From Akkermansia sp. (GTDB lineage: Bacteria > Verrucomicrobiota > Verrucomicrobiia > Verrucomicrobiales > Akkermansiaceae), in assembly GCA_017504805.1 (NCBI GenBank), contig JAFVQN010000093.1, positions 1 through 64,000 of the forward strand: DNA of 64,000 nt. Direction: 5' to 3'. Each line of letters opens with the position of its first letter. The first letter of the stretch is position 1. This document shows positions 24,756 to 32,554 of this stretch, in pieces. Below the pieces are notes generated by a model. It saw nothing but the letters and a program-made list of their open reading frames with translations, did not search any database and was not told where the DNA came from. The position numbers and the translations under genes were made by a program.

Positions 24756-25573
24756 CGTGGTGATTCAGGAGTTGGAACAAGCGTGTCTGAGAGAGGGAAA
24801 TCATATCGTTTCACCTTGCCTTTTTCTTTCAGGAAGTAGTGCCACCATTCGCGCTTGTAATTACGCATGCCGGCGCGGTCCATCACATCGCGGAGGAGCA
24901 TGCGGTTGGCGTGCTGTTCGGGGGTGATTCCGGTGTAGCGCGTGGCGGAACTGGGGTCGAGAAAATCGAACCCGGTACCCATATCGAGTTCCTGACCGGT
25001 GGCAAGGTCAATGATGGTGACATCGACCGCCACCCCGAGACTGTGTTCGGAAGTGCGGCGGATATACTTGCCTTCGTAGATACCGCGCTTGGTGATGTTC
25101 GGGTAGAACTGCGACTTCATCCGGTCGTCATCTGTATGCGACCAGGCGTAGAAATCCTTCATGGCCCGATGTGGACGGTAGGCATCCCATACCAGTAGCC
25201 CAAGTCCTTTCTTGTTGAGTTCTTCCTGAGCTTTCGCGATGCAGGCTGCCGTGTCGCGGCGCAGGATGGCGCGGCTGCCGGTGGTGTATCCGGCCAGCGG
25301 ACGCCCCACAAAATTATCGCATCCGCAGTAACGGAGGTTGACCCGGATACCCGGCACAGCATCATCCAGATAGCAGAGTTCAGCCGGCATGTAGCGGGAC
25401 CCTTCGCCATCCATCAGCTTGCAGATATCAGAACCGGGGGCAGGGAGGTCTGCCGGAATTGCCGATTTCCTCACCTGCTCTGGTCCCGGGGCGGGCGCAG
25501 GCTGCTCGGGTGTAACCTGTGAGCAGTTACACAGCATGGTCAGCAGTACTGCGGTCTGAAACAGTTTCCACAT
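24752..25573 (-). CDS. VanX/DdpX-type D-Ala-D-Ala dipeptidase, copy 2
   Basis: This is the first gene of a tandem pair of M15D zinc dipeptidases. The 273-residue protein has a lipobox (LLTMLCNCS) and a proline-rich linker of about 40 residues absent from copy 1. The catalytic pattern is intact: SEHSLGVAVD, REWWHYF and DAYRPHR. The two copies share most of their core, including the segments CGxDNFVGRP and FYPNITKRGIYE, so they arose by duplication and may differ in location or substrate. A leaderless-type promoter precedes this copy and serves both. Confidence 0.9.
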   Translation of the reverse strand: MWKLFQTAVLLTMLCNCSQVTPEQPAPAPGPEQVRKSAIPADLPAPGSDICKLMDGEGSRYMPAELCYLDDAVPGIRVNLRYCGCDNFVGRPLAGYTTGSRAILRRDTAACIAKAQEELNKKGLGLLVWDAYRPHRAMKDFYAWSHTDDDRMKSQFYPNITKRGIYEGKYIRRTSEHSLGVAVDVTIIDLATGQELDMGTGFDFLDPSSATRYTGITPEQHANRMLLRDVMDRAGMRNYKREWWHYFLKEKGKVKRYDFPLSDTLVPTPESPR

Positions 25574-25579
25574 GCCCGC

Positions 25580-25608
25580 ATTCTAGCACGCGAAAGACAC
25601 TTTAACAA
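25580..25608 (-). promoter_or_regulatory. promoter of the dipeptidase pair
   Basis: TTGTTA (25608-25603), 17 bases, TAGAAT (25585-25580), then 6 bases to the ATG at 25573, which would be at or near the first transcribed base. Confidence 0.65.
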
Positions 25609-25629
25609 GCCTGACCGCGTTTTTTCTGC

Positions 25630-25657
25630 TTGCCTGTTGTGTCCGCTGTGTTAGAAT
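25630..25657 (+). promoter_or_regulatory. promoter of the peroxidase operon
   Basis: TTGCCT (25630-25635), 16 bases and TAGAAT (25652-25657). The ATG lies 31 bases past the -10, so this transcript has a normal short leader, unlike the divergent dipeptidase promoter only 22 bases away. Confidence 0.6.
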
Positions 25658-25687
25658 ACCGATGCTGAAACTCTTCCTGAAACCGAG

Positions 25688-27130
25688 ATGAACAAGAAAC
25701 CCTCAATCTGGAAATACGTGCTGATTCTGGCAGCCACCGGTGCTGTGGCCGCAGTCGGTGGCAAAATCTCTCAGTGCATCGTCGATTCTATGCACGAGTC
25801 ATCTGTGACGCCTCCTTTGTCTCCGGCCAAGGCTGATGCGGTAGCAAAGCAGGTGCTGGACCTCAAATGCGCCGCTTGCCACTCCCAGAATGCCACATAC
25901 AGCAAATTCCTCAACTTCTTCTCCTTTGGGCTCATGCGCAACCATGTGGAGGGCGCCAAACGAGCCTTCACCCTCACGCCGGATAACAGCCTGCGCTCCG
26001 GGAACGTGGATTATCTCAAGATGGATTATGTGCTTCGCACCCGCCGCATGCCCCCGGCATCATACAGCTCCGTGCATCTTGGCAGCAGGCTTACGCCGCT
26101 GGATGTATCCGCCCTGCGTCTGAAGTACAAGGAAAGCGGAGCCGCTGCCCGCACCTTCGCGCCCATTTCTCCAGTTTCCGAACCTGGTACCGACCTGGAG
26201 GCCGCCCGCATCTATCTGGGCTATCTGTTGTACCATGATGGCCGGCTTTCCACCTCGGACCAGGTATCCTGCGCATCCTGTCACGACCTCACTCGAGGCG
26301 GCACGGACAATCTGCCCAAGTCTGAGGGTGTGCCCGGGGTCGATGGCCTGCCGCAGTTGGGAGGAGTGAATGCCCCTTCCACCTTCAATGCTGCCGGTAA
26401 TATCCGCCAGTTCTGGGATGGCCGCGCGGCAGACCTGAAGGAGCAGGCTGGTGGTCCCCCCCTGAATCCCGTCGAAATGGGCTATTCCTGTATTGCAGAT
26501 TGGGACCGAATCACCGCCAAACTTGCACAGGACCCGCAGCTTGTGGCTCTCTTTGCCTACGTGTTCGGTGATCGCGGTATCAGCGGCGATACGATTACCA
26601 CGGCCATAGCCGCCTACGAGCAGACTCTCGTCACGCCGGATTCTCCCTTTGACCGCTATCTGAAGGGCGATGATAAGGCGCTCACTGATACGCAGAAAGC
26701 CGGCATGAAGTCTTTTGTGGACCTTGGTTGCGCCACCTGCCATAGCGGCCCCACCCTCGGCGGTATCAGCTTTGAATATATCAATACACATGCTGACCTG
26801 CGCACTCTCGCCACCCCGGAGGATTATCAGGAAGGCGCATTCGGATTGCGAGACTTCACGAAGAAGGAGGAGCATAAGGATATGTTCCGCGTACCCAATC
26901 TGCGCAATGTGGCCCTCACGGCTCCCTACTTCCACACCGGCTCAGTAAACAGCCTGCAGGAAGCGGTCAGCATCATGATAAAGACTCAGAATGGAGCCAC
27001 GGTGAGCGATGCCACGGTGAAGAATATCACCCGTTTCCTCGAGGCCCAGACTGGTAAACTCTACGGAAAGCCTGCCAACGCCCTTACTCCGGAGGACGTG
27101 AAACTGAATCCCCAGGTGACTCAGCCATGA
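25688..27130 (+). CDS. triheme cytochrome c peroxidase
   Basis: A 480-residue member of the bacterial di-heme peroxidase / MauG family, which reduces hydrogen peroxide in the periplasm. It has an N-terminal membrane anchor (about 9-27) and three heme c attachment motifs: CAACH (61-65), CASCH (195-199) and CATCH (348-352). The last two belong to the usual two-domain core. The first is in an extra N-terminal heme domain, as in the quinol-linked triheme peroxidases such as E. coli YhjA. By analogy electrons may come directly from membrane quinol. The next gene overlaps by four bases. Confidence 0.9.
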   Translation: MNKKPSIWKYVLILAATGAVAAVGGKISQCIVDSMHESSVTPPLSPAKADAVAKQVLDLKCAACHSQNATYSKFLNFFSFGLMRNHVEGAKRAFTLTPDNSLRSGNVDYLKMDYVLRTRRMPPASYSSVHLGSRLTPLDVSALRLKYKESGAAARTFAPISPVSEPGTDLEAARIYLGYLLYHDGRLSTSDQVSCASCHDLTRGGTDNLPKSEGVPGVDGLPQLGGVNAPSTFNAAGNIRQFWDGRAADLKEQAGGPPLNPVEMGYSCIADWDRITAKLAQDPQLVALFAYVFGDRGISGDTITTAIAAYEQTLVTPDSPFDRYLKGDDKALTDTQKAGMKSFVDLGCATCHSGPTLGGISFEYINTHADLRTLATPEDYQEGAFGLRDFTKKEEHKDMFRVPNLRNVALTAPYFHTGSVNSLQEAVSIMIKTQNGATVSDATVKNITRFLEAQTGKLYGKPANALTPEDVKLNPQVTQP

Positions 27131-27903
27131 TTCGCTTCTCCGTGCTGGCCAGCAGCAGCCGGGGCAATGCCACCGTCATTTCCGGCGGTGGCACCCACGT
27201 GCTGGTAGACACCGGAATCTCCGCCCTGCGTATCCGCAAGGGACTGGCGGAGTGTGGGCTCAGTGATGCAGCGCTCTCTGGTATCTTCTTCACCCATGAG
27301 CACCAGGATCACGTGTGCGGGCTTGGGGTGTTCTCTAAAAAACGCCCGCTGAATCTCTACTGCAGCCGCTATCTTGCCAGGGATTTGCGAGGCATGGCGC
27401 CCAACAGTGTGTTCACTTATCTGGAACCGGGGCAGACTGTGCAGGTGGGCGCCCTGAGTGTCACCCCCTTCTGCGTGAGCCACGATGCGGTGGATCCGCT
27501 GGGCTACGTCTTTGAATGCGATGGAGCACGCCTGGGCTATGTGACGGATACCGGTATCATCATGCGCGGCATGCCGGAAATGCTTGCAGGGGTGCAGGGG
27601 CTCTACCTTGAATCCAACTACGACCCGGAGATGCTGGAGAACAGCGGCCGCACACCGGATCTCATCCGCCGCATCTCCGGCCGCTGGGGGCATCTTTCCA
27701 ACGGCCAGGCCTGCGATTTCATCCGCGCTATCGGTCACCAGAACCTGCAGCACCTCGTTCTGGCTCACATCAGCCCCGAGTGCAACACTCCTGCCAAGGC
27801 CACCGCCGCCATGCGCGCCACTCTCGATGAGCTCCAGTTACCCACTCACCTCCACTGCGCCCGGATGGCTGAGCGATTGGACTGGATTAAGGTTGGTATA
27901 TAA
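27127..27903 (+). CDS. WalJ/YycJ-like metallo-beta-lactamase-fold hydrolase
   Basis: A 258-residue MBL-fold protein with the zinc motif HEHQDH (57-62), further ligands in CVSHDAVDP and TDTG, and the late histidine in LAHISPE. The start MIRFSVLASSSRGN matches the YycJ/WalJ group, which are probable DNA exonucleases linked to cell-wall or genome maintenance in other bacteria; the biochemical role is only partly known. The ATGA overlap with the peroxidase gene shows co-transcription, although a functional link is not obvious. Confidence 0.88.
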   Translation: MIRFSVLASSSRGNATVISGGGTHVLVDTGISALRIRKGLAECGLSDAALSGIFFTHEHQDHVCGLGVFSKKRPLNLYCSRYLARDLRGMAPNSVFTYLEPGQTVQVGALSVTPFCVSHDAVDPLGYVFECDGARLGYVTDTGIIMRGMPEMLAGVQGLYLESNYDPEMLENSGRTPDLIRRISGRWGHLSNGQACDFIRAIGHQNLQHLVLAHISPECNTPAKATAAMRATLDELQLPTHLHCARMAERLDWIKVGI

Positions 27904-27919
27904 AATTTGAAATCCGCAT

Positions 27920-27948
27920 TTGCAAATTCAGGTATTGTGGTGTAGTAT
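27920..27948 (+). promoter_or_regulatory. glgB promoter
   Basis: TTGCAA (27920-27925), 17 bases and TAGTAT (27943-27948), then exactly 6 bases to the ATG at 27955. This predicts a leaderless mRNA. Confidence 0.7.
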
Positions 27949-27954
27949 AGGGCT

Positions 27955-29976
27955 ATGCGCCGCTCCCCAATACCCGGATTAGTGCTGGCAGATGGCTGGC
28001 TGGCTCCCTTTGAACGCGAAATCAAAGGGCGTATGAGACTGTATGATGCCCAGCTGGAGCGCATCTGCCGCCGCCATGGTTCGCTGATGGATTTTGCCCA
28101 TGCCTACACCCGCATGGGATTCAATCGTGATACCGCTACGGGGGAGTGGGTCTACCGGGAGTGGGCTCCGGGGGCGCGGGCTATGTACCTGATAGGCGAT
28201 TTCAATTTCTGGAACCGCGAGGCTGCGCCCATGACCCGCGATGCGAATGGCGTGTGGGAGTTGCGCCTGCCGGCAGATGCACTGAAGCATGGCCAGCACG
28301 TGAAGGTTCACGTGGTGGGCGCTGATAATGAGCACCACGACCGCATGCCCGCCTGGATTCGCTACACCGAGCAGGATGCCGCCACCTTTGATTACAGCGG
28401 CATCATCTGGGAACCCGCCGAGCCCTACAAATGGAAGAATACCCGCTGGAATCCGGCCAATATCAAGACGCCGTTCATCTATGAGACACACGTGGGCATG
28501 GCGGGCGAGGAGGGGCGCATCCACAGCTATCGCGAGTTTGCGGATGAGGTGCTGCCCCGCGTGGCAAAACTGGGGTACAACGTGGTGCAGATTATGGCCA
28601 TTCAGGAGCACCCGTACTACGGCTCTTTCGGCTACCATGTTTCCTCCTTCTTTGCGCCCTGCAACCGCTTCGGCACGCCGGATGATTTGAAGTACCTCAT
28701 CGATGCGGCGCATGGACTCGGCATTGCCGTGCTGCTGGATGTGGTGCACTCCCATGCGGTCAAGAATATGGCCGAAGGTCTGAACAATTTTGACGGTTCC
28801 GGCGGACAGTATTTCTGCGCCGGCGAGCGCGACAGCATGCACCCGGACTGGGACAGCTGCCTTTTCGACTACGGCAAGGAGGAAGTGCTGCAATTCCTGC
28901 TCAGCAACCTGCGCTGGTGGCTGGAGGAATTCCGCTTCGATGGTTTCCGCTTCGATGGCGTGACCAGCATGCTCTATCTGCACCACGGTCACGAGCCTTT
29001 CACAGACCTGGGCTGCTATTTCAATACGCAGGTGAACCTGAGTGCTGTGACCTACCTGCAGCTGGCGGCCACGCTCGTGCAGCAGGTGCGTCCCGGCGCC
29101 TTCGCCATTGCGGAGGACATGAGCGGCATGCCGGGGCTCTGCCGCCCGGTAGACGAGGGCGGTTTCGGCTTCACCCACCGCCTGGCCATGGGCCTGCCGG
29201 ATTACTGGATCAAGCTGCTCAAGGAGAGGAAAGACGAGGAATGGAGTGTGGGCGATATCTGGTACACCCTCATCAACCGCCGCTATGGCGAAGCCAATAT
29301 CGCCTATGCCGAAAGCCACGACCAAGCCCTGGTGGGTGATAAGACGATTGCCTTCCGCCTGATGGACGCCGAGATGTACACCCACATGAGCTGCGATACA
29401 CCCAGTCTCATCATCGACCGCGGCATGGCGCTGCACAAGATGATTCGCCTGGCCACCCTGGCCGCCGGTGGCGAGGGCTGGCTCAATTTCATGGGCAATG
29501 AATTCGGCCACCCGGAGTGGATTGACTTCCCGCGCGAAGGTAACGGCAATTCCTACCAGTACTGCCGCCGCCAGTGGAGCCTGGTGGATAACAAACTGCT
29601 GCGCTACCGTTTCCTGAATGAGTTTGACCGCGCCATGCTGGAGCTCGCCAAACGCTGCGATTTGCTTGCCGCCCGCCCGGCGCGCCCGCTGAATATGGAC
29701 GAGGAGAACCAGGTGATGGCTTTCGAGCGCAGCGGACTCCTCTTCGTGTTCAACTGGAGCGGTACCCGTGCCATACCGGATTACAAGCTGCCCGCCCCCA
29801 AGGCTGGGGAATGGAAAGTGGTGCTTGATTCGGATGAAGCCCACTTCGGCGGCTTTGCCCGCCAGGACCACAGCGTGCATCATTTTACGGACAAGGCCCA
29901 GCAGCTCTCCCTCTACCTGCTGCCTCGCACCGTCATGGTGCTGGCCCCCGCTTTCCGCGGCGGCAGACCATACTGA
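27955..29976 (+). CDS. glgB: 1,4-alpha-glucan branching enzyme
   Basis: This GH13 enzyme makes alpha-1,6 branches in glycogen. The 673-residue chain has an N-terminal CBM48 domain (about 60-150, with GDFNFWNREAAPM), a catalytic barrel and a C-terminal all-beta domain. Catalytic motifs are DVVHSH, GFRFDGVTSM (nucleophile Asp near residue 334), AEDMSGMP (acid/base Glu near 387) and AESHDQ (Asp near 456). The length and the MLYLHHGH segment resemble the eukaryotic-like GH13_8 group more than E. coli GlgB. No other glycogen genes are adjacent. Confidence 0.93.
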   Translation: MRRSPIPGLVLADGWLAPFEREIKGRMRLYDAQLERICRRHGSLMDFAHAYTRMGFNRDTATGEWVYREWAPGARAMYLIGDFNFWNREAAPMTRDANGVWELRLPADALKHGQHVKVHVVGADNEHHDRMPAWIRYTEQDAATFDYSGIIWEPAEPYKWKNTRWNPANIKTPFIYETHVGMAGEEGRIHSYREFADEVLPRVAKLGYNVVQIMAIQEHPYYGSFGYHVSSFFAPCNRFGTPDDLKYLIDAAHGLGIAVLLDVVHSHAVKNMAEGLNNFDGSGGQYFCAGERDSMHPDWDSCLFDYGKEEVLQFLLSNLRWWLEEFRFDGFRFDGVTSMLYLHHGHEPFTDLGCYFNTQVNLSAVTYLQLAATLVQQVRPGAFAIAEDMSGMPGLCRPVDEGGFGFTHRLAMGLPDYWIKLLKERKDEEWSVGDIWYTLINRRYGEANIAYAESHDQALVGDKTIAFRLMDAEMYTHMSCDTPSLIIDRGMALHKMIRLATLAAGGEGWLNFMGNEFGHPEWIDFPREGNGNSYQYCRRQWSLVDNKLLRYRFLNEFDRAMLELAKRCDLLAARPARPLNMDEENQVMAFERSGLLFVFNWSGTRAIPDYKLPAPKAGEWKVVLDSDEAHFGGFARQDHSVHHFTDKAQQLSLYLLPRTVMVLAPAFRGGRPY

Positions 29977-29979
29977 GCC

Positions 29980-30102
29980 ATGCTTGAAGTGATTATAGAG
30001 GCCATAGTCGAGCTCTTCGTGGCGCTTTTTGTGCGGCACTGGGCGTGGGGCATGATTGTTGTGATGCTGGTTCTGCTCATTGTCCTCTGCTGTGTGATAT
30101 GA
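29980..30102 (+). CDS. 40-residue single-span membrane protein
   Basis: This is a short open frame with an acidic, amphipathic start (MLEVIIEAIVELF) and one strong hydrophobic segment (about 22-40). It begins three bases after the glgB stop and its TGA overlaps the ATG of the next gene (ATGA), which suggests real translational coupling. A similar 43-residue protein lies at 31511-31642 next to another DUF3592-like gene. The recurring pair supports it being genuine. The function is unknown; it may be a small partner subunit of the neighbour. Confidence 0.6.
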   Translation: MLEVIIEAIVELFVALFVRHWAWGMIVVMLVLLIVLCCVI

Positions 30103-30833
30103 GCCGCCAGACCATTTCCCCCTGGTTTGTGAGCGTGTGCACGGCGGTGCTCGCGCTGGCCTGTCTGGGTATTACCCTGTGGCAGGGCGGGCGGATGCTG
30201 TCGGGGCTCACCACCTGGGATGAAAGCGGGCTGAAGCTGATTCTGGCGCAGCTGGGGGTGCTGTTTTTCGGTCTGTTTGCCTATGCCGCATGGAAACAGC
30301 ACTGCGATGAACCTGCTGATTCCGGAGTGGGTGCTGCGCTGTTGCTTCTTTTCTTTCTGGAGCTGCCGGTGCTGCTGGGCTGGGGCGCGTGGAGTTCGTA
30401 TACCGAAAGCCGGGCCTTTGTCGATTCCGGCATCGCGGTCACGGGGCGTATTGTTGACCACGATTACACCCGTTCCAGTAGTTCTCGTCGCGGTGGCCGC
30501 AGAGCCAAACTCGTCCTGATATATGAGTACCGCACCACGGAGGGACAGGTGCTCCGGGGGCGGCAGACGGATGAAACATGGTCGTTTGTGCTGTTCAGAA
30601 AACGCGGCTATATAGAGCCGGAAAACCGCCTGGGAGCAGAGATACCCGTGCTATATATGCCGGATGCCCCCGAGCGCAGTACTCTGAACCGCTTTGCCGA
30701 GCTTTGGAACTTGCCCATCTTTCTGGCCGGAGCCGCGGTGGTGACCGCGTGCATCTTCATCTTCTTTATCATCCGCCTCATCCGCGGCAACCGCCCGAAA
30801 TACCGCCGCCGCAAACGCTGGAGAGGCCGCTGA
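30099..30833 (+). CDS. DUF3592-like membrane protein
   Basis: A 244-residue protein with hydrophobic segments at about 9-28, 48-63, 79-98 and 206-230 and an extracytoplasmic beta-rich domain between the last two (SGIAVTGRIVDHDYTR through PVLYMPDAPERS). This matches the DUF3592 layout, in which the soluble part often contains a V-x-Y-x-P-x-x-P-like segment. The C-terminus is strongly basic (RPKYRRRKRWRGR). The function of the family is unknown. The ATG at 30099 overlaps the stop of the upstream small protein; an earlier in-frame ATG at 30045 would run through that gene. Confidence 0.7.
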   Translation: MSRQTISPWFVSVCTAVLALACLGITLWQGGRMLSGLTTWDESGLKLILAQLGVLFFGLFAYAAWKQHCDEPADSGVGAALLLLFFLELPVLLGWGAWSSYTESRAFVDSGIAVTGRIVDHDYTRSSSSRRGGRRAKLVLIYEYRTTEGQVLRGRQTDETWSFVLFRKRGYIEPENRLGAEIPVLYMPDAPERSTLNRFAELWNLPIFLAGAAVVTACIFIFFIIRLIRGNRPKYRRRKRWRGR

Positions 30834-30855
30834 TTAGCGAGCTTATTCTGGTAAT

Positions 30856-30879
30856 CGAAGCACGGGACTTCAGTCCCGA
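30856..30879. repeat. REP-like palindrome, single copy
   Basis: CGAAGCACGGGACTTCAGTC and the next bases form a short palindrome (CGGGACT / AGTCCCG around TC). Near-identical units occur twice at 33483-33545. This resembles intergenic REP elements mobilised by RAYT transposases; no such gene is in the window. Confidence 0.6.
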
Positions 30880-30884
30880 CTGTC

Positions 30885-31055
30885 TCAGCAGGTTACTGTG
30901 GTGTTGAGGCGGGCGATTTCGATATCTCCCTGGTGAATGTCCTGCAGCGCCTGGTGCATGGCGGAGGAGCATTCCTTTTCACCGTGAACCAAGTAGACCT
31001 TGCTCTTTCTGCCGCCGGTGTCGCGGAAATAGTTGAGCAGTTCGTTGTGGTCGGC
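30885..31055 (-). pseudogene. C-terminal fragment of a beta-CASP metallohydrolase gene
   Basis: The minus strand encodes about 56 residues (GHADHNELLNYFRDTGG through EIARLNTTVTC and stop) that match the last part of the intact protein at 18770-20176 at about 80 percent by eye. Similarity ends abruptly at the GHADH motif, and upstream sequence belongs to something else. It is a truncated remnant of a paralogue, not a copy of the same age as the sequence differs at many silent sites. It cannot work alone because all other zinc ligands are missing. Confidence 0.75.
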
Positions 31056-31517
31056 GTGGCCGGTTATGCCGCTTATTCGGCGTGGCTCCATGCTGAGCTG
31101 AAAAAGAACGGAGTGGCAGCCGAGGCGGTGGTATACCAGTTCGAATATTCCTCTGACTGGGCGGATGATTTTCCCACTGAGGAGTGCTATGTCTGCTATC
31201 GCTTTACAGCAGCAGATGGCAGAGTATACAAGGGGAAGACCCAATTTACCGTTGGGGAGAAACAGGTTGATATCCCCGGCAAAATCCGGGTAGGAGGTCC
31301 TCATCCAGCCAGACTGTCGTATAAAAAGGGCAGCCGTATTCCGGTGTTGTACCAGGCAGATAACCCGGACTGCCACATCGTGAATACCATGGAGCAGGAG
31401 TGGGGCTCCCGCGCGGTGCTGGTGTTGGTGTCGCTTGCGGCGTTCGCTCTGTCCGGTTATGTCACGCGGTATGCTCTGGGGTATCATGAGAAGAAACATA
31501 GGGAAAAAGGATGTTAG
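30933..31517 (+). CDS. chimeric DUF3592-like membrane protein
   Basis: A 194-residue frame whose body (about 46-194) resembles the soluble and C-terminal membrane part of the neighbouring DUF3592-like protein, including RIPVLYQADNPDCHIV and a hydrophobic segment near 170-187. The first 40 residues are encoded by the antisense strand of the metallohydrolase fragment and supply a new hydrophobic stretch (EIVEQFVVVGVAGYAAYSAW). The usual N-terminal membrane spans of the family are gone. It may be an expressed chimera or a truncated gene. Its stop overlaps the next small gene by seven bases. The start codon is uncertain. Confidence 0.5.
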   Translation: MNVLQRLVHGGGAFLFTVNQVDLALSAAGVAEIVEQFVVVGVAGYAAYSAWLHAELKKNGVAAEAVVYQFEYSSDWADDFPTEECYVCYRFTAADGRVYKGKTQFTVGEKQVDIPGKIRVGGPHPARLSYKKGSRIPVLYQADNPDCHIVNTMEQEWGSRAVLVLVSLAAFALSGYVTRYALGYHEKKHREKGC

Positions 31518-31642
31518 ACTTCATTTTTGAAATGCTGGGCGAAATGCTCTCAATGGTTCTCGGCAAGCTTGGCGTCTGGGGATGGGTGGTTCTGGTGCTG
31601 ATTGTCGCGCTTATCATTTGTGTGTGCCTTTACCTGCATTGA
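31511..31642 (+). CDS. 43-residue single-span membrane protein
   Basis: An amphipathic N-terminus (MLDFIFEMLGEMLSMVL) is followed by one hydrophobic span (about 23-42). The layout is the same as in the 40-residue protein at 29980-30102, and it also neighbours a DUF3592-like gene. The ATG overlaps the end of the chimeric gene by seven bases. No function is known. Confidence 0.55.
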   Translation: MLDFIFEMLGEMLSMVLGKLGVWGWVVLVLIVALIICVCLYLH

Positions 31643-31645
31643 CGT

Positions 31646-31803
31646 ATGGTGCCGCCTTTTATCATCTGTGTGTTCATGGGGGCTCTCGCTCTTGCCTGCG
31701 TGGTGTCAGTCTGTTCTACATCTTGCGCCCGGCGGGTAGCAAGCGCAGGCGCAAACTGCGTTACCGCTCATGCCTGACCAGGCGTAACACATCGCGATTC
31801 TGA
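31646..31803 (+). pseudogene. possible frameshifted tail of a DUF3592-like gene
   Basis: Starting at an ATG at 31646, one frame encodes a hydrophobic span (PFIICVFMGALALACVVS). An adjacent frame continues with FYILRPAGSKRRRKLRYR, which looks like the basic tail of the DUF3592-like protein upstream (RPKYRRRKRW). One base shift would join them. This suggests a decayed C-terminal remnant, but a genuine 43-residue protein ending at 31777 cannot be excluded. Confidence 0.35.
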
Positions 31804-31835
31804 TAAAATCCTACATAAAAGCGGGATTATTAGCA

Positions 31836-31864
31836 TTGACATATTGCTATCACTTTGTTAGCAT
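31836..31864 (+). promoter_or_regulatory. promoter of a thioredoxin-like gene
   Basis: A perfect TTGACA (31836-31841), 17 bases and TAGCAT (31859-31864), then 6 bases to the ATG at 31871. The predicted transcript is leaderless. Confidence 0.7.
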
Positions 31865-31870
31865 GAGCGT

Positions 31871-32500
31871 ATGAGGTTACGTTCTCTTTTCTATACGTTC
31901 TGGCTGCTGCTTTCCGGTTTTTGCCTGATGGGCCTTCCTGTTCATGCCGATGAAGATGCAGCGGAAGAGCAGGTGGAGTCCGATGAGGATAAGCCGCGCA
32001 AGAAAGGCAAGAAGAAGGAAAAAAAGAAGAGCAAGGCAACCAAGCCCGAAGCGGCTGAGAAAGTGGATACCAAGCCGGCAGTGCTGGCGGCGTTGGAGAA
32101 ATTCAAGGTTCACAATGCCAAGGTGAACCCCAGGGCTGAGATTTATATTTACCTGTATTCTGCCAGCTGGTGTGGTTTTTGCCGTGAGTGTATGCCCGTG
32201 GCGGTGGAGCAGTATAAGAAGATGAAATCCAGCCGCAAGGCAGAGATTATCCTCATCGGCGGTGATAAGTCGGAAAAAGAGGCTGTCAAGTACCTGAAAT
32301 CATACAAGATGAAGGCTCCCGGCATCATGTTCGAGGATTTGAAAGCCACCAACTTCCAGGGACTTCCGGCTTGCGGTATGCCCGGTTTCCCTGCTGTCAC
32401 TGTGGTGACGAAGGATGGTGAAATGCTGGCAAATGCCGTTGGCGCTGGTCAGGTCAAGGAGGTGCTCGCCAATTGGAAACAATACGCAGGTGTCAAGTAA
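31871..32500 (+). CDS. secreted thioredoxin-like protein with lysine-rich linker
   Basis: A 209-residue exported thiol-disulfide protein. It has a signal peptide (1-26, ending PVHA), an acidic then very lysine-rich linker (about 36-62, with KKGKKKEKKKSK) and a thioredoxin fold whose redox motif is SASWCGFCRECMP. The cis-proline loop is MPGFPAVTVV. Two more proteins in this window (59687 and 60736) share the ASWCxxC signature and similar spacing, so this is a small paralogous family. Reduction, oxidation or isomerisation of envelope proteins is possible; the direction cannot be told from sequence. Confidence 0.82.
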   Translation: MRLRSLFYTFWLLLSGFCLMGLPVHADEDAAEEQVESDEDKPRKKGKKKEKKKSKATKPEAAEKVDTKPAVLAALEKFKVHNAKVNPRAEIYIYLYSASWCGFCRECMPVAVEQYKKMKSSRKAEIILIGGDKSEKEAVKYLKSYKMKAPGIMFEDLKATNFQGLPACGMPGFPAVTVVTKDGEMLANAVGAGQVKEVLANWKQYAGVK

Positions 32501-32554
32501 AACAGACCCATACAAAGTGAGTTAATATAGAACTCCTATAAGCTTCTTGATTCC

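Noticed and set aside
24051-25573. A vancomycin-resistance cluster.
   Set aside because: The genes encode exported lipoprotein-type dipeptidases and no vanH, vanA or VanRS-like genes are adjacent.
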